From: CAVRZR01 sp964354215
GTDB taxonomy: Bacteria > Actinomycetota > Coriobacteriia > Anaerosomatales > CAVRZR01
DNA: 64,000 bases
Direction: 5' to 3'
NCBI GenBank assembly: GCA_964354215.1
Contig: CAYGYT010000003.1
Coordinates: 36,746 to 100,745, forward strand
Below the pieces are notes generated by a model. The model saw only the letters and a list, made by a program, of their open reading frames with translations. It had not been told where the DNA came from and did not search any database. A program made the position numbers and the translations under genes. Below, one piece after another: positions 42,038 to 50,081 of the stretch (position 1 is the first letter of the stretch; the number at the start of each line of letters is the position of its first letter).

Positions 42038-42797
42038 GCGAGGGCTTTTCGAGTCCCGCGAGCAGGCTCGCGCCGCCATCCTCGCTGGGGAAGTGCGCAT
42101 CGGCGACTCCCCGATCGCGAAAGCAGGCGAGCTGATCGATCCGGACAGCGCCCTTGTGGTGGCCGAGCGTCCACGGTTCGTGTCTCGGGGCGGCGACAAA
42201 CTGCTCGGAGCGCTCGAGGCGTTCTCGCTCGACGTCGCCGGCATGCGTGCGGTTGACGTCGGGGCATCCACTGGCGGGTTCACGGACTGTCTGCTCAAGG
42301 CTGGTGCGTGCTCCGTGTGCGCGATCGACGTCGGCTACGGTCAACTCGCCTGGGCGCTCCGCACCGATCCGCGCGTGCACGTGGTCGAACGGACCAACAT
42401 CCGGGCCGTGGACCCCGCCGCGGTGGGCGCGCCGTTCGATCTCGCCGTCGTGGATGTGTCGTTCATCAGCCTTGGGCTCGTTCTGCCGCAGCTCTCGGCA
42501 CTCATCGGCTCGTCGGGGCAGCTGCTCGCGCTGGTAAAGCCCCAGTTCGAGGCGGGTAAGGGGCGTGTGGGAAAACGAGGCGTCGTTCGAGACCCGGCGG
42601 TCCACAGGGACGTACTGGCGCAGGTCGTGGAGGCGGTGACGAGCGCGGGCCTCCGCGCACGTGGGCTGACGTGGTCGCCCATAACCGGACCCGAGGGTAA
42701 CATTGAGTTCTGGATCTGGGCGGCGGCTGCCGGAGAGCCGACCGCGGTGGACATCGACCACGTGGTGGCCGAAGCGCACACGAGGCTGGGAGGATAG
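42003..42797 (+). CDS. tlyA: TlyA family rRNA 2'-O-methyltransferase
   Basis: A 264-residue S4-domain plus FtsJ-like methyltransferase. The N-terminal S4 domain reads RRRADVVLVERGLFESREQA. The methyltransferase core contains MRAVDVGASTGGFTDCLLKA (SAM binding), FDLAVVDVSFISLGLVLP and LVKPQFEAGKGRVGKRGVVR. In mycobacteria TlyA methylates 16S and 23S rRNA and sets capreomycin sensitivity. The ATG at 42003 lies inside the dxs end (35-bp overlap), indicating coupling. tlyA-nadK-recN is conserved order. Confidence 0.94.
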   Translation: MARRRADVVLVERGLFESREQARAAILAGEVRIGDSPIAKAGELIDPDSALVVAERPRFVSRGGDKLLGALEAFSLDVAGMRAVDVGASTGGFTDCLLKAGACSVCAIDVGYGQLAWALRTDPRVHVVERTNIRAVDPAAVGAPFDLAVVDVSFISLGLVLPQLSALIGSSGQLLALVKPQFEAGKGRVGKRGVVRDPAVHRDVLAQVVEAVTSAGLRARGLTWSPITGPEGNIEFWIWAAAAGEPTAVDIDHVVAEAHTRLGG

Positions 42798-43646
42798 GTG
42801 CGAGTACTGCTCGTCCCCAACACGGCGAATCCGCCTGCCCTGGCCGCGGCCACCGAGATCGCCGCGTGGCTCGTCGGACTCGGTTTCGAGCCCGCTCTGA
42901 CGGCCGAGGATGCGGACGCTGCGGGCCTAGCCGGGTTCGCAGTTTCACCCTCCGACCTTGGGGAGCCCGCGCTCGTCGTCGCCCTCGGTGGCGACGGCAC
43001 CATTCTCAAGGCGGTACACATCCTGGGGGAGATAGAGGCGCCGATCCTCGGAGTGAACTTCGGCAGGCTCGGGTTCCTCTCCGGTGCGCGAGCGGAGCAC
43101 GCGCGCGAGGCTATCGAAAGTGCGCTCGCGGGCGAGGCGCGGATCGAACGTCGCGTCACGCTTCGTGTCGATCTCGTGATGGAGGGCCGATCGGTCGGGA
43201 CGTACCGGGCACTGAACGAGGTGTTCTTCGGTCGAGGAGTCTCCGGTCGTGTGGTGACGATGGAGATCTTCGTGGACGGAGGACGCGTGATGCGGTTCAA
43301 CGGAGACGGGGTGGTGGTCGCAACCTCAACCGGTTCGACCGCGTACGCGCTTTCTGCCGGTGGCCCCATCGTTGCGCCCGACGTCGCCGGTCTCGTGGTG
43401 GTGCCAGTCGCGCCCCACACGCTTACGGCCCGTCCCCTCGTCGTCGGGCCCTCGGCGGTCGTCGAGATCGAGCTGCCGGACCCCGCACGCTCGGATGCGT
43501 GTCTCACCATCGACGGTGACCACGTTCCGTGCCGCCAGCGGATCGATCGCGTGACCGTCACTCAGGGAGCCAACGACGTCACGCTCGTCCGGCTCGACGG
43601 GCGGGAGTTCTTCGATGTTGTCGCCGAGGAGTTCTTCGGAGGCTGA
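42798..43646 (+). CDS. nadK: NAD kinase
   Basis: Phosphorylates NAD to NADP. The 282 residues include VALGGDGTILKAVHIL (catalytic GGDGT), NFGRLGFLSG, the second motif FNGDGVVVATSTGSTAYALS and IVAPDVAGLVVVPVAPHTLT. The GTG start follows GGAGGA and begins immediately after the tlyA stop. recN follows one base after its stop. Confidence 0.95.
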   Translation: MRVLLVPNTANPPALAAATEIAAWLVGLGFEPALTAEDADAAGLAGFAVSPSDLGEPALVVALGGDGTILKAVHILGEIEAPILGVNFGRLGFLSGARAEHAREAIESALAGEARIERRVTLRVDLVMEGRSVGTYRALNEVFFGRGVSGRVVTMEIFVDGGRVMRFNGDGVVVATSTGSTAYALSAGGPIVAPDVAGLVVVPVAPHTLTARPLVVGPSAVVEIELPDPARSDACLTIDGDHVPCRQRIDRVTVTQGANDVTLVRLDGREFFDVVAEEFFGG

Positions 43647-43647
43647 T

Positions 43648-45297
43648 GTGCTCGAGGAACTCCACGTTCGCGATCTTGCCCTCATAGATGACGTCTGGCT
43701 CGAATTCGGCCCCGGCATGACCGTGCTGACCGGCGAGACGGGTGCCGGCAAGACAGCGCTCGTCGGCGCGCTCAAGCTGCTCGTCGGCGAGCGCGCGGAC
43801 TCCATGCTCGTGCGGTCCGGTGCGAGCGAGGCGCTGGTTGAAGGCCGCTTTGCAATCGAAGACACGGAGATCGTCGCGCGGCGCCGCGTGAGCGTCGACG
43901 GCCGCTCGCGCTGCACGCTCGACGACGAGATGACCACCGTGTCAGCCCTCGCCGCGCGCCTCGGGCCGCTCATCGACCTGCACGGGCAACACGACCACCA
44001 AGCGCTCCTTGTTCCGGCCTCGCACGTGCTCTATCTGGATCGTCACGCTGGCCCGCCCCTCCCCGAGGCGCTCGGGCTGTACCGGGAGGCGCACGATCGC
44101 TTTGGTCATGCGGTTGCCGTGCATGCGGAGCGTGCGAGGGCGCTGTCGGAATCCGAACGCCAGGCGGACTACCTGCGATTCGTGGTCGCCGAGATCACCG
44201 ATGCCGGGGTGCGTGCCGACGAAGACGCCGAGCTTGAGGCGCGATTGCCGGGGCTCAGGCACGCAGAGCGCCTCATGGAGGCGGCTGCCCAGTCGGCGTC
44301 CGCTCTGCGCGCGGAGGGGGGCGCGTCGGATGTCGTTGGGACGGCGACAGCCCTGCTTGCCAAGGCCGCGGGACTCGACCCCACACTCGACTCTCTCGCC
44401 GAGCGTCTCGCCGACGTCCACGCTACGCTCGATGACGTAGCGGTGTCGATCCGGTCGTACGGCGAGTCGCTCGAGCACGATCCCGCGGCGCTTGACGAGA
44501 TCGAGGGGCGCTTGGCCACGCTGGGCGCGCTCAAGAAGAAGTACGGTCCGGCGCTCGGCGACGTTCTGCGGACCCAATCTGACGCGGCGGAGCAGCTCGA
44601 GGTGCTCGCTGCCGGCGAGGATGGACTCATGGCCGCACAAGAAACGGTTGCCGTCGCCGAAGGTGAGCTCCGCGAGCGAGCATCGGTGCTCGAGCGCCTT
44701 CGGCGTGACGCAGCCCCGGGGTTCGTCGACGCGCTTGTGGATGCGAGCGCCGACCTAGCCATGGAATCCGCACGGTTCGAGGTCTCCTTCACGGATCTGC
44801 CGTTCGAGACCTGGACGATCACGGGTCCGCACCGGGTGGAGTTCCTGTTTGCGGCCGCGCCGTCCGAGCCCGCCCGCCCGCTCGCTCGCATAGCATCCGG
44901 CGGGGAAATCTCGCGCGTCATGCTCGCGCTCAAAAGCGTCCTCGGGAGTGCCGATGACGTTCCGATACTGGTGTTCGACGAGATCGATGCAGGAATCGGC
45001 GGTGCGACCGCTCATGCCGTCGGTAGGCGGCTTGCCTCTCTCGCTCGTGGCCGTCAGGTGATCGTCGTGACCCATCTCGCGCAGGTCGCTGCGTTCGCCG
45101 ACCGCCAGCTCGTCGTCGTGCGCTCTACCGAGGACGGGAGAGCAGCCACGCGTGTCAGCGCCGTCGAGGGCGGCGAGCGCTTGGTCGAGCTGGCGCGGAT
45201 GCTGTCGGGCACGGACTCGGACGCGAGTCTTGCCCATGCCAACCAGCTCCTCGAAAGCGCGCAGGTTGAGGCGTCAAGAGTCGCTGCGCCGAACTAG
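43648..45297 (+). CDS. recN: DNA repair protein RecN
   Basis: SMC-like ATPase for double-strand-break repair, 549 residues. N-terminal LEELHVRDLALIDDVWLEF, Walker A TGETGAGKTALVGALKLL, Q-loop region LIDLHGQHDHQALL, a central coiled-coil region (about 150-370) broken by KKKYGPAL, signature SGGEISRVMLALKSVL and Walker B PILVFDEIDAGIGG. The GTG at 43648 was chosen because GGAGGC precedes it and the protein then starts at the conserved LEEL. An earlier in-frame start overlaps nadK. Confidence 0.95.
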   Translation: MLEELHVRDLALIDDVWLEFGPGMTVLTGETGAGKTALVGALKLLVGERADSMLVRSGASEALVEGRFAIEDTEIVARRRVSVDGRSRCTLDDEMTTVSALAARLGPLIDLHGQHDHQALLVPASHVLYLDRHAGPPLPEALGLYREAHDRFGHAVAVHAERARALSESERQADYLRFVVAEITDAGVRADEDAELEARLPGLRHAERLMEAAAQSASALRAEGGASDVVGTATALLAKAAGLDPTLDSLAERLADVHATLDDVAVSIRSYGESLEHDPAALDEIEGRLATLGALKKKYGPALGDVLRTQSDAAEQLEVLAAGEDGLMAAQETVAVAEGELRERASVLERLRRDAAPGFVDALVDASADLAMESARFEVSFTDLPFETWTITGPHRVEFLFAAAPSEPARPLARIASGGEISRVMLALKSVLGSADDVPILVFDEIDAGIGGATAHAVGRRLASLARGRQVIVVTHLAQVAAFADRQLVVVRSTEDGRAATRVSAVEGGERLVELARMLSGTDSDASLAHANQLLESAQVEASRVAAPN

Positions 45298-45372
45298 CCG
45301 GCGTTCGCTTTGGAGTCGCGCAGTTGACAGCTCGAAGCGTCGGCTGCGGCAACCGTTCGGAGCGGGGGCGTG

Positions 45373-45381
45373 TGCTACGAT
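45373..45381 (+). promoter_or_regulatory. Extended -10 promoter candidate for steA
   Basis: TGCTACGAT (TGn plus TACGAT) lies 49 bp before the steA ATG in the 132-bp gap after recN, without a matched -35. It would make steA-steB a separate transcript. Confidence 0.4.
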
Positions 45382-45429
45382 AGCCGCTCGTCGGACGGCC
45401 CTGTCGTCCGAGTCGATCCGGGAGCGTTC

Positions 45430-46551
45430 ATGCGTCACCAGGGCGTCGCCAAGCTCGACAAGCGAACGAAAGACCTCGTCAAGCGGCTCAACCCCGACAG
45501 CGTCGCCATCATCGATCACATCGATATGGATCGGGTCAGCGCCGAGTCGCTCGTTTCGACCGGCGTCGAGGTCGTGGTCAACGCATCGGAGTCGATTTCC
45601 GGCGTCTACCCGAACCTTGGACCCCTCATCCTTACTCGGAGTGGCATCACGCTACTCGACAACGTCGGGACAGCGGTGTTCGACCTCGTCCGAGAGGGCG
45701 ACCACATCGAGGTGGTGGGGGACGACGTCATCCGGCAGGGCGAGATCGTGGCGAGCGGTACGCGTCTGTCGGTCACATCGATCGAAGCTGCCATGGAGCA
45801 GGCCAAGGCCGGGCTCTCCACGCAACTCGACAAGTTCGCTCGGAACACGATCGAGTACCTCGAGCAGGAGCAGGCGCTTCTCACGGACCCCACGTGGGTT
45901 CCGCGCACTCGAGTGCACCTGAGCGGGAGGCACGTGCTGGTTGTGGTGAGAGGCTACGACTACAAGGAGGACCTCGGTGCACTGAGGCCCTACATCCGCG
46001 AGATGCGGCCCGTGTTGGTGGGCGTTGACGGCGGTGCGGACGCGATCATGGACGCCGGATTCGCCCCCGACATCATTGTCGGCGACATGGACTCGGTCTC
46101 GGACGGCGCGCTTCGCAGCGGAGCCGAACTCATCGTGCACGCCTATGCGGACGGCCGATGCCCCGGGATGGAGCGGCTCGACTCGCTGGGGCTTCCGGGA
46201 ACATCGTGGCCGCTGGGGGCAACGAGCGAGGACCTTGCGTTGTTGCTTGCCTACGAGTCGGGAGCCGATCTCATCGTGGCCGTTGGCACGCATGCCAACC
46301 TTGTCGAGTACCTGGACAAGGGCAGGAAGGGCATGGCGTCAAGCTTCCTCGTCCGGCTCAAGGTCGGCCCGAAGCTCGTGGACGCAAAAGGCGTGAACAA
46401 GCTCTACCGCACGTCGGTCGGCCCGGCCGATCTCCTCTTGCTCGTCGGGGCGGCTCTCATCGCGGTCACTGCGATCGTGTTCGTCTCGCCAGTGGCCCGC
46501 TCCATGATGGAACTCATCGTGCTCAAGATGCGCACCTGGCTCGGCGTGTAG
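45430..46551 (+). CDS. steA: SteA-like protein (thiamine pyrophosphokinase-like, membrane anchored)
   Basis: A 373-residue protein. Residues 1-150 form the conserved SteA N-domain (KLDKRTKDLVKRLNPDSVAI). Residues 180-300 resemble a thiamine pyrophosphokinase-type fold (DGGADAIMDAGFAPDIIVGD, MDSVSDGAL). A membrane helix near the C-terminus (ADLLLLVGAALIAVTAIVFV) anchors it. In Corynebacterium SteA and SteB act in septal peptidoglycan cleavage and cell separation. The ATG at 45430 is chosen; a GTG at 45370 would sit on the -10 element. The recN-steA-steB order matches mycobacteria. Confidence 0.85.
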   Translation: MRHQGVAKLDKRTKDLVKRLNPDSVAIIDHIDMDRVSAESLVSTGVEVVVNASESISGVYPNLGPLILTRSGITLLDNVGTAVFDLVREGDHIEVVGDDVIRQGEIVASGTRLSVTSIEAAMEQAKAGLSTQLDKFARNTIEYLEQEQALLTDPTWVPRTRVHLSGRHVLVVVRGYDYKEDLGALRPYIREMRPVLVGVDGGADAIMDAGFAPDIIVGDMDSVSDGALRSGAELIVHAYADGRCPGMERLDSLGLPGTSWPLGATSEDLALLLAYESGADLIVAVGTHANLVEYLDKGRKGMASSFLVRLKVGPKLVDAKGVNKLYRTSVGPADLLLLVGAALIAVTAIVFVSPVARSMMELIVLKMRTWLGV

Positions 46552-46600
46552 CGGCGGTCTGGCGCATACTGGCGCCTGACGCGGCCAAAGGAGTTGTGGC

Positions 46601-47461
46601 ATGTACAACCTGCGCTACCACATTGCCTCTCTTGTCGCGGTGTTCCTCGCGCTTTCGGTGGGACTCGTTCTCGGCAGCATCGTCGTCGAGCGTGGAACCA
46701 TCGACCGACAGCAGGCAGCGCTCGTCCGGAGCCTGCAGAAGGACTTCGTGCGCATCAACGCCGAGAACAGGGTGCTCGGTGCTCAGGTGAGCGCGAGCGA
46801 GGAATTCGCCAACGCGCTCGTCCCACAGACAACGCAGGGTCTCCTCGAGGGGCGGACCATTCTCGTCCTCACGAACGCGGGACGCACCGACGGGCTGTCT
46901 TCGGCGGTCAACGCGATCGAAGACGCGGGAGGGCGTGCTGCCATCGCGATGCTGCAAGAGCAGGGGCTGAGCCTCGACAAACCGTCAGTCTCCTCGGCCG
47001 CAACCGCCGTGCTGGGCGACACTGTGAGTACGAACGAACTCGACGAATCCGTCGCGGCATCGCTCACCGCCGAGTGGACCGGGACCGGCCCCCGTCAGCT
47101 CGTGGACGCCCTTGTCGAAGCTCAAGCGATACGCATGGAGAACATGCCGTCTGACACCCCCGCTGATGGGTTCGTGGTGCTCGCCTCGTGGGACAGCGAG
47201 GCCGATCCTCTGACCCTCAAACTGGCGGCGCTCGCACGAGATCGCGGCCGCGCTGTCGTGGGGGCTCAGGCGTTCGCTTCTTCCACGCGCGTGGCGGCGA
47301 CGTTCGCTGACGAGGGATTCGATTCGGTGAACGACCTCGGGACGCCGAGAGGGGAGTACTCGCTCGCGCTGCTGCTCGCCGGTCGTGCCACGGGATCCTA
47401 CGGCGTGGGGCCCGCCGTCGACGGTCCGTTCCCTCCCGTCCCCGCCCAACCGTCGAAGTAG
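46601..47461 (+). CDS. steB: SteB / MctB-like membrane protein
   Basis: A 286-residue protein with an N-terminal membrane helix (HIASLVAVFLALSVGLVLGS), a short coiled coil (RQQAALVRSLQKDFVRINAE), then an alpha/beta domain. This is the DUF3186 family containing mycobacterial MctB (copper-associated) and corynebacterial SteB. The MctB name implies an outer-membrane channel, but the single-helix topology and pairing with SteA favour a cell-division role. AAAGGAG precedes the ATG. It ends facing the minus-strand GT2 gene. Confidence 0.83.
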   Translation: MYNLRYHIASLVAVFLALSVGLVLGSIVVERGTIDRQQAALVRSLQKDFVRINAENRVLGAQVSASEEFANALVPQTTQGLLEGRTILVLTNAGRTDGLSSAVNAIEDAGGRAAIAMLQEQGLSLDKPSVSSAATAVLGDTVSTNELDESVAASLTAEWTGTGPRQLVDALVEAQAIRMENMPSDTPADGFVVLASWDSEADPLTLKLAALARDRGRAVVGAQAFASSTRVAATFADEGFDSVNDLGTPRGEYSLALLLAGRATGSYGVGPAVDGPFPPVPAQPSK

Positions 47462-47514
47462 GGTCCTGGGGCGGGCAAGATCGGTTCCGCCCTCTGCGGG
47501 TTGGCCGGCTGGCA

Positions 47515-48201
47515 CTAGGGTCGTTCGAACGCCATGCGGACGAGTGCCATCACCACATGGGTGAACTGCCGACCTCGGTGGACGAACCCCGCGAAGTCGC
47601 GTCCGGTCGCCGCGTGAGACATCGTCGTCGGCACCTCGACGAGGCGTAGGCCGGCCCGCAGGGCACGGACGCTCATGGTGACCTCCACGCCGAAGCCCGC
47701 AGAGAACGGGCGCACCGCGTCCACCGCCGCGCGGGTGAGGGCGCGTTGCCCCGAGAGGGGGGCGTTCGCTTCGAATCCGCTGCCGAAATGCGCGATGCCC
47801 CAGCGTGCGAGCCCCTTGACGAGGCCAAACCCCGCCTTCCCGGTCGGGCGAGGGAAGGCGGCGATCGCCAGGTCCGCCTCGCCGGACAGAACCGGAGTGA
47901 GCAGAAGCGCGCCTTGCGCGGCCGTATCTCCCAGATCGGCGTCGAGCAGCAGCAGGATGTCGGCATCCTCGGCGCGCACGGCACCGGCATCGAGCGCCGC
48001 GCCTTTGCCGACGTTCGTCGCGAGACGGATGACCTTGGCCCCCGCCTCCTCCGCGAGCTGCGACGTGGCGTCCCGGGAGCCGTCATCGACCACCACAACG
48101 CGGCTCACGCCATCGATACCGCGCGCGCCGGCCACCGTGCTCGCTATGCGCTCGGCTTCGTCGTGTGCCGGGATGAGCGCTACGACTACCACGCGCGTCA
48201 C
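47515..48201 (-). CDS. Glycosyltransferase family 2 (DPM1/polyprenyl-phosphate type)
   Basis: A 228-residue GT-A enzyme. N-terminal VVVALIPAHDEAERI, nucleotide/metal motifs VVVDDGSRDATSQLAEEAGA and LLLLDADLGD (DXD-like), and acceptor region NAPLSGQRALTRAAVD. There is no C-terminal membrane pair, so it is a soluble or peripheral enzyme that probably transfers a sugar to a lipid carrier or glycan. The GTG start overlaps the murJ stop by 4 bp, so the two are coupled. Donor and acceptor are unknown. Confidence 0.85.
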   Translation of the reverse strand: MTRVVVVALIPAHDEAERIASTVAGARGIDGVSRVVVVDDGSRDATSQLAEEAGAKVIRLATNVGKGAALDAGAVRAEDADILLLLDADLGDTAAQGALLLTPVLSGEADLAIAAFPRPTGKAGFGLVKGLARWGIAHFGSGFEANAPLSGQRALTRAAVDAVRPFSAGFGVEVTMSVRALRAGLRLVEVPTTMSHAATGRDFAGFVHRGRQFTHVVMALVRMAFERP

Positions 48202-49877
48202 GCTCCCGTCGAGGGCGAGCGGCGCAGTCTTCGCCGGACCCCTTCGAGCGCGGACGAGACCTCAGGGACGCCCAGCGCGAGCGAGACGCCGAACGCTACG
48301 AGCAAACCCACCACGCCGCCGACGACCACCTGAAGCGCCGCGCCGAGTACACCGCTCACGAGGGGCTCGATCAGCAGCGCGGTTCCCCACGCCATGGCGC
48401 CGCCTGCGACCGAAGCGAGCGCCATACGCGCGAACATCGAGCCGACCCCACGCATATCGTAGCCGCCGATGCGGCGTCTGAGGATGAACGCGAGCGTGGC
48501 GAAGCTCAGAGCGAAGAAGACGATGTCGGCAATGGGTATTCCGTTGATCCCGAGGCCGTTCCACCCGCCAATCCCGGTACTCAGAAGCAGGTAGAGACTC
48601 ACCTGGACGACGGTGAGCACGAGGTTGACGTACATCGGCGTCCTGGTGTCCTTGAGCGAGTAGAACGTGCGCAGCACAAACATGGTGCACGCGAAGAACA
48701 CGAGACCGCTCGCCCACCATTGGAGCGCGTGGGCAACGACGGGGACATCGCTCTGCTGGAACTGCCCCACTCGGTAGAGCGAGACGAGCGGGCGTGCGAG
48801 CGCGACCACGAGCGCAGAGGTGGGCAGGATGAGTGCTCCTGTTGCCCTGAGGCCTCGGCGATACGTGGTCTTGAAGGACGTCCAGTCACCTCGTCCCGCC
48901 GTGTCGGCGAGCTCGGTGAAGACGGCGGTCGCAAGTGCTACCGCGAGGATCCCGTAGGGCAGCTGGTAGAAGGTCCACGCGTACAAGAGGATGGATGGCC
49001 CCTCGGGCGCAACTGCAAATGCGGACGCGTTGCGAACCGAGACCGCAACCATATTGGTGAGCACGTAGACGATCATGGGAACAGCGAGCGTGAGCATTCG
49101 TCGGATCGCAGGGTCGCGAAGGTTCACTCCGGGCGTGTACCTGATGCCGGACTTCAGGAGCGACGGTACCTGCACGCCGAACATGACGAGAACGCCGAGC
49201 GTCGTGCCTGCCGCGAGCACTATGTTCGCAACGCGAAGGTTGCCGCGCAGTAGGACGAAGGCGAACATCGTGGCGATCACGACGAGGTTGTTGAACACCG
49301 GCCCGAGAGCCGGCCACAGGTACTGGCGCCGAGCGTTCAGCAGGGCCGAGATGATCGCACCGGCACCGTAGACGGCGATCTGGATGGCGAAGAACCGGAA
49401 GAAGAATGAGCCGGCTGCCCGAATCGCCTCGGCGTTCTGGGTGTTCTGCCTGAACGTCTGCGTCCAGATGAAGGGCTGCGGGAAGAACGTGCCTATGAGG
49501 GCGAGGGCACCCAGCGCGACGAGCGCGAGATTGAAGGCGTGGCTCGCGAATCGCCACGCGTCGTCCTCGCGCTCGTTGGAGAGCATCTCAAGGAACATCG
49601 GGATGAAGAGCGACGCGATGATACCGCCGGCCACGAGCTCGAAGACCATGTTGGGGATGTTGTTCGCGACGCTGTAGGCCGACATGAGACCCGTCGCACC
49701 AAGCGCGAAAGCCGTTGCCCACATCCGCACGAAGCCGACGATCCGTGACAGCGCGGTCGCGGTCGACATCGTTGCGGTCGAGCGTGCGACGGACGGAGTG
49801 GCGATCGGTGCCTCCAGGTGGGCTGTAGCCTCGCGCGAGGCGCCACGACTGCTGCCGCGACCATTGTAGCCGAGCAT
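48198..49877 (-). CDS. murJ: Lipid II flippase MurJ (MviN family)
   Basis: Flips lipid II to the outer face of the membrane. The 559 residues carry about 14 helices. Family signatures: TALSRIVGFVRMWATAFALG, NNIPNMVFELVAGGIIASLF and FVLRTFYSLKDTRTPMYVNL. The first 35 residues are Ser/Ala-rich and not conserved, so the real start may be downstream. It is transcribed away from the 50082 gene across a 204-bp divergent region. The C-terminal helices (GGVVGLLVAFGVSLALGVPE) end in a basic tail. Confidence 0.93.
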   Translation of the reverse strand: MLGYNGRGSSRGASREATAHLEAPIATPSVARSTATMSTATALSRIVGFVRMWATAFALGATGLMSAYSVANNIPNMVFELVAGGIIASLFIPMFLEMLSNEREDDAWRFASHAFNLALVALGALALIGTFFPQPFIWTQTFRQNTQNAEAIRAAGSFFFRFFAIQIAVYGAGAIISALLNARRQYLWPALGPVFNNLVVIATMFAFVLLRGNLRVANIVLAAGTTLGVLVMFGVQVPSLLKSGIRYTPGVNLRDPAIRRMLTLAVPMIVYVLTNMVAVSVRNASAFAVAPEGPSILLYAWTFYQLPYGILAVALATAVFTELADTAGRGDWTSFKTTYRRGLRATGALILPTSALVVALARPLVSLYRVGQFQQSDVPVVAHALQWWASGLVFFACTMFVLRTFYSLKDTRTPMYVNLVLTVVQVSLYLLLSTGIGGWNGLGINGIPIADIVFFALSFATLAFILRRRIGGYDMRGVGSMFARMALASVAGGAMAWGTALLIEPLVSGVLGAALQVVVGGVVGLLVAFGVSLALGVPEVSSALEGVRRRLRRSPSTGA

Positions 49878-49965
49878 CTGGCGGTTCCAGACGGCGCCGG
49901 AACGCCACGCCGATGCGTCAACCGCACGTCACTGCGACGTAGAAAAGCGGCTCGTGACCTTCGGC

Positions 49966-49971
49966 TATACT
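49966..49971 (+). promoter_or_regulatory. -10 element candidate for the 50082 gene
   Basis: TATACT lies 110 bp upstream of the ATG at 50082, in the divergent intergenic region between murJ and the phosphatase-like gene. No clear -35 is found 16-18 bp upstream. The rest of the 204-bp region shows nothing else clear. Confidence 0.35.
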
Positions 49972-50081
49972 GAGCACGGGCGCCGGGTCCTTCGACGCGC
50001 TCACGCCCCGCCGACATCCACGACCTGCCGAAGACCGGCTGCGATGCGGTTACGCGTGATGCGCAGCCGCGTGGAGCGTGC

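Noticed and set aside
45324..45329. Perfect -35 hexamer TTGACA after recN
   Set aside because: No -10-like hexamer lies 16-18 bp downstream; the nearest good -10 is 46 bp away.
47469..47492. GGGCGG/CCGCCC hairpin between convergent steB and GT2 genes
   Set aside because: A 6-bp GC stem with a 12-nt loop and no T-run on either strand is too weak to call a terminator in DNA this GC-rich.
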